Both the position numbers and the translations under genes were made by a program. A stretch of 64,000 nucleotides of DNA, taken from positions 62,001-126,000 of the forward strand of contig NZ_AMRM01000002.1 of assembly GCF_000300335.1 (NCBI RefSeq). The letters run 5' to 3'. The notes under the pieces were generated by a model, which saw nothing but the letters and a program-made list of their open reading frames with translations, did no database searches and was not told where the DNA came from. Shown piece after piece: positions 61,597-64,000 of the stretch. This DNA is from Nitratireductor pacificus pht-3B. Lineage in GTDB: Bacteria; Pseudomonadota; Alphaproteobacteria; Rhizobiales; Rhizobiaceae. Within the stretch, counting starts at the first letter, position 1. Each line of letters starts with the position of its first letter.

Positions 61597-63589
61597 TGCA
61601 GCCGCCCCTGCGGGCGGCCAGCCGGCGCGTGCCGCCGTGACGATCGCCCTGGTGCTGCTGCTGGCGGCCGCCGGGCTTTCCGGCGTGACGCTTTCCCGGC
61701 TCGCGGCCCCCGCCGAGTGGCTCGGTCTGCTGGCCGGGCAGGCGACGACCGATACGTCGATCCTGCTTGCGGCGCACAGCCTGTTGCCGCGCATCGCGGT
61801 CGGCCTCCTCGCCGGAGCGGGCCTCGCCCTTGCGGGCGTGGTCTTCCAGAACGTGCTGCGCAACCCCTTGGCCGAGCCGGCCACGCTCGGCGTCTCGGCG
61901 GGCGCGCAGCTCGCGCTGGTCGTCGCCACCCTCTGGTTCCCATCCATCGCCGACACGCTGCGCGCGGAAGGCATCGCCTTCCTCGGCGCGCTTGCGGCGA
62001 TCCTGCTGGTGATCGCCATTGGCTGGAGCCGCGTGCTCTCGCCGACACGGATGATCGTCGCCGGGGTGTTCGTGAGCCTCTACGCCGGCGCGGTATCCGG
62101 CGTCCTCGTCCTCTTCAATCAGCACTACCTGACCGGCGTCTTCCTCTGGGGCTCGGGCTCGCTGGTGCAGAACGGCTGGGACGCCGCCTGGTCGTTGTCG
62201 GGGCGTCTCGCTTTCGCCGTGGCCTGCATCGCGATGCTGACTCGGCCGATGGCGCTTCTCTCCATCGGCGACGAGAGTGCGCGCGCGCTGGGCGTCAGGG
62301 TGCCGGCGGTGCGGCTTGCGGCGCTGGCCCTTGCAACGGCGCTTTCGGCGAGCATCGTCAGCGCCGTCGGCATGATCGCCTTCATCGGGCTCGCCGCGCC
62401 GGCGATCGCCCGCGCTGCCGGAGCCCGCACCCTGTCCGCCCAACTCGTAACCGCACCGCTGATCGGAGCGGGCCTGCTCTGCCTCACGGACCAGTTCGTA
62501 CAGCTCGCGCCCTTCGCGCGCGAAATCCCGACCGGCGCCGCCACCGCACTGATCGGCGGGCCGCTGCTCCTGTGGCTTCTGCCGCGCATGCGCGCGACGA
62601 GCGTCCCGGCGACGCAACCCGTCGAGGGACAGGCCAGGCTCGCGCGGCCTGCGCCGATGCTCCTCGCCGGATGCCTGGTCACGGCGCTCGTCGTCGCGTG
62701 CGCGCTGATGCTGGGCCGCACGCCGCAGGGCTGGTCGTGGCTCGCCGGGCAGGACCTCGCCGGCATGCTGCCCTGGCGCTGGCCGCGCGTGCTCGCATCC
62801 TTCATGGCCGGCGGCATGCTCGCTGCCGCCGGCGTCCTGATCCAGAGGACGACGTCGAACCCGCTCGGAAGCCCGGAGATCCTCGGGATATCGTCGGGCG
62901 CCGCGCTTGGCCTGATCGCGCTCCTGTTCCTGATGCCCGCGCCCTCGCAGTTCTGGCAGCTGGCGGCCACCACGGCCGGCGCGGCGCTCGCCTTTGCCGT
63001 CATACTCGGCGTCGGCGCGAGGAGCGGCTATGCGCAGGACAAGCTTCTTCTCGTCGGCATCGCCTTCGGCACGATGCTCAGCGCCCTGGCCGCGGTGCTG
63101 ATGGCGAGCGGCGATCCGCGCATGGCGACGCTGCTGAGCTGGATGGCGGGATCGACCTACGGCATGACGGAGGGGGGCGCGCTCGTCACGGCGGCGGTCG
63201 GCTGCCTGCTTCTGGCGCTGTTGCCGCTCACGGCACGGCCGCTGGGAATCCTGCCGCTGGGTGAACAGGTGGCCCGCGCGCTTGGCATCGGGGTCTCCCG
63301 GACGCGGACGGGACTTCTGCTGCTGACCGCCGGCCTCACCGCCACCGCGACACTGACGGTCGGTCCGCTCACCTTCGTCGGCCTTCTCGCCCCGCACATG
63401 ACGCGGCTGGCGGGCTTCCAGAAACCCGCCGCGCATCTGGCGGCCAGCATCCTCGCCGGTGCCTCGATCATGGTCGCGGCGGACTGGCTGGGGCGCAGCG
63501 TGATCTTTCCCTATCAGATTCCCGCCGGCCTGTTCGCCTCGTTCCTTGCCGGCCCCCTTTTCCTCATTCTGCTGAGACGACAGTCATGA
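61586..63589 (+). CDS. Iron-siderophore ABC permease (FhuB-like, fused)
   Basis: 667 residues with about 20 hydrophobic segments in two tandem FecCD domains. Each half carries the family loop: LRNPLAEPATLGVSAGAQLALV (first) and RTTSNPLGSPEILGISSGAALGL (second), plus FIGLAAPAIAR and FVGLLAPHMTRL. Fused permeases of this length are FhuB-type. ATG overlaps the binding-protein gene by 11 bases. The matching ATPase (FhuC-like) is not in the window; it may lie beyond the right end. Confidence 0.93.
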   Translation: MRADAAAPAGGQPARAAVTIALVLLLAAAGLSGVTLSRLAAPAEWLGLLAGQATTDTSILLAAHSLLPRIAVGLLAGAGLALAGVVFQNVLRNPLAEPATLGVSAGAQLALVVATLWFPSIADTLRAEGIAFLGALAAILLVIAIGWSRVLSPTRMIVAGVFVSLYAGAVSGVLVLFNQHYLTGVFLWGSGSLVQNGWDAAWSLSGRLAFAVACIAMLTRPMALLSIGDESARALGVRVPAVRLAALALATALSASIVSAVGMIAFIGLAAPAIARAAGARTLSAQLVTAPLIGAGLLCLTDQFVQLAPFAREIPTGAATALIGGPLLLWLLPRMRATSVPATQPVEGQARLARPAPMLLAGCLVTALVVACALMLGRTPQGWSWLAGQDLAGMLPWRWPRVLASFMAGGMLAAAGVLIQRTTSNPLGSPEILGISSGAALGLIALLFLMPAPSQFWQLAATTAGAALAFAVILGVGARSGYAQDKLLLVGIAFGTMLSALAAVLMASGDPRMATLLSWMAGSTYGMTEGGALVTAAVGCLLLALLPLTARPLGILPLGEQVARALGIGVSRTRTGLLLLTAGLTATATLTVGPLTFVGLLAPHMTRLAGFQKPAAHLAASILAGASIMVAADWLGRSVIFPYQIPAGLFASFLAGPLFLILLRRQS

Positions 63590-64000
63590 CCCCAGGCAAT
63601 CGAGACGTGGCCAGGCCGGAGAATTTTCGCGTCGCAAGGGTGCTGCGTGCGCGACGCGTGACGCCGCACATGCAGCGCGTGACCCTTCAGGTGGACGATC
63701 TTTCGCGGTTCGACTGCTCACCGCGCGCGCTCGGACCGCATGTGCACGCGCTGATCCCCCGACCTGATTGCGCGGAACCCGGCTGGCCGACGGTCGACGA
63801 AAAGGGCCATGCCGTCTATCCGCCGCCCGAGAAGCGGCCTGCGGTGCGCACCTACAGCGTGCGCCGTTTCGATCATGCGGAGAACAGCATGGATGTCGAC
63901 TTCGTGCTGCATGGCGACGGCGTCGCGTCGGCCTGGGCGGAGCGAGCGTTGCCCGGCGAGGAGATCGGCCTCTGGAGGCCGCATGCGCGCGTCCTCGACG
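63586..64000 (+). CDS. Siderophore-interacting protein, ferric reductase (partial, cut by window end)
   Basis: The ATG overlaps the permease stop by ATGA (63586-63589) and the frame stays open for 138 codons to the window edge. FAD-binding motif RPAVRTYSVRRFDHAEN, followed by MDVDFVLHGDGVASAWAERALPGEEIGLWRP, matches the SIP/ViuB family (FAD-binding 9), which reduces ferric siderophores in the cytoplasm to release iron. The N-terminal FRVARVLRARRVTPHMQRVTL is the family start. Length and C-terminal SIP domain cannot be checked. Confidence 0.9.
   Translation, partial: MTPGNRDVARPENFRVARVLRARRVTPHMQRVTLQVDDLSRFDCSPRALGPHVHALIPRPDCAEPGWPTVDEKGHAVYPPPEKRPAVRTYSVRRFDHAENSMDVDFVLHGDGVASAWAERALPGEEIGLWRPHARVLD

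Noticed and set aside
60986-63436. 816-codon open frame on the minus strand
   Set aside because: Antisense to the FhuD-like and FhuB-like genes; its sequence is Arg/Gly/Ala-rich low-complexity with no domain, typical of a mirror frame.
1-64000. CRISPR arrays, tRNA, rRNA, phage genes
   Set aside because: No regularly spaced repeats, cloverleaf-like segments, rRNA-like stretches or phage structural genes were noticed on reading.

Overview
The window is GC-rich (clearly above 60 percent by eye) and reads as a chromosome segment of an alphaproteobacterium, most likely Hyphomicrobiales (rhizobia-like). The reasons are the many solute-binding-protein transporters in tight operons, the fec/fhu-type iron locus with a TGA-N9-TCA (RirA/IRO-like) motif upstream, and protein families typical of that order. 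Nearly every base is coding, and genes within operons are usually joined by ATGA stop/start overlaps. I saw no rRNA, tRNA or CRISPR array. The only mobile-element trace I can defend is a decayed IS3-type remnant near 41.4-41.7 kb.

Layout. 0-3.7 kb: a secreted protein, a Sel1-repeat membrane protein and a small membrane protein, all of unknown function. 3.7-8.9 kb (minus): a compact five-gene biosynthetic-looking operon. In transcription order it encodes a ketoacyl synthase III, an NAD-dependent epimerase/dehydratase, a metallo-beta-lactamase-fold hydrolase, an F390-synthetase/phenylacetate-ligase-like adenylate-forming enzyme, and a BtaA-like S-adenosylmethionine 3-amino-3-carboxypropyl transferase. 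This is the best candidate here for an undescribed pathway. 9.4-13.1 kb: two unknown proteins, a ClpP-like periplasmic protein with an extra C-terminal domain, and a small lipoprotein.

13.1-26.5 kb: a LacI-controlled catabolic locus for an amino-sugar and/or uronate-containing compound. It holds nagB-like, SIS, nagA-like and ceramidase-like genes, a carbohydrate ABC importer, an AGE-type epimerase, and uxuB/uxuA. Two copies of the same palindrome (core GCAACCGGTTGC) mark the two operon heads. 26.7-32.8 kb: a sialic acid locus (nanR, siaPQM TRAP transporter, nanE, nanK, and divergent nanA). Together with the neighbouring nagA and nagB this lays out the whole route from N-acetylneuraminate to fructose-6-phosphate.

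32.8-41.2 kb: a LysR regulator divergent from a peptide-type ABC importer (B, C, D, F, A) that ends in a CocE/NonD-type hydrolase. 41.2-42.4 kb: non-coding, with the IS remnant. 42.4-47.8 kb: an alpha/beta hydrolase, an iron/polyamine-class ABC importer (binding protein, fused permease, ATPase) and a GntR regulator. 47.9-55.7 kb: a proline-iminopeptidase-like hydrolase, a nitrilase-family amidase, a LuxR-type regulator without a LuxI, and a second peptide-type importer whose two ATPases are fused. 56.6-64.0 kb: an iron-uptake operon with a FecI-like sigma factor, a FecR-like anti-sigma, a TonB-dependent receptor, a FhuD-like binding protein, a fused FhuB-like permease and the start of a siderophore-interacting reductase, cut by the window end.

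Two cross-cutting patterns stand out. Four of the six binding-protein genes that have further transporter genes or operon downstream are followed at once by a strong perfect or near-perfect stem-loop before the next transporter gene. Also, several enzymes lie inside transporter operons in a way that suggests dedicated processing of the imported molecule.
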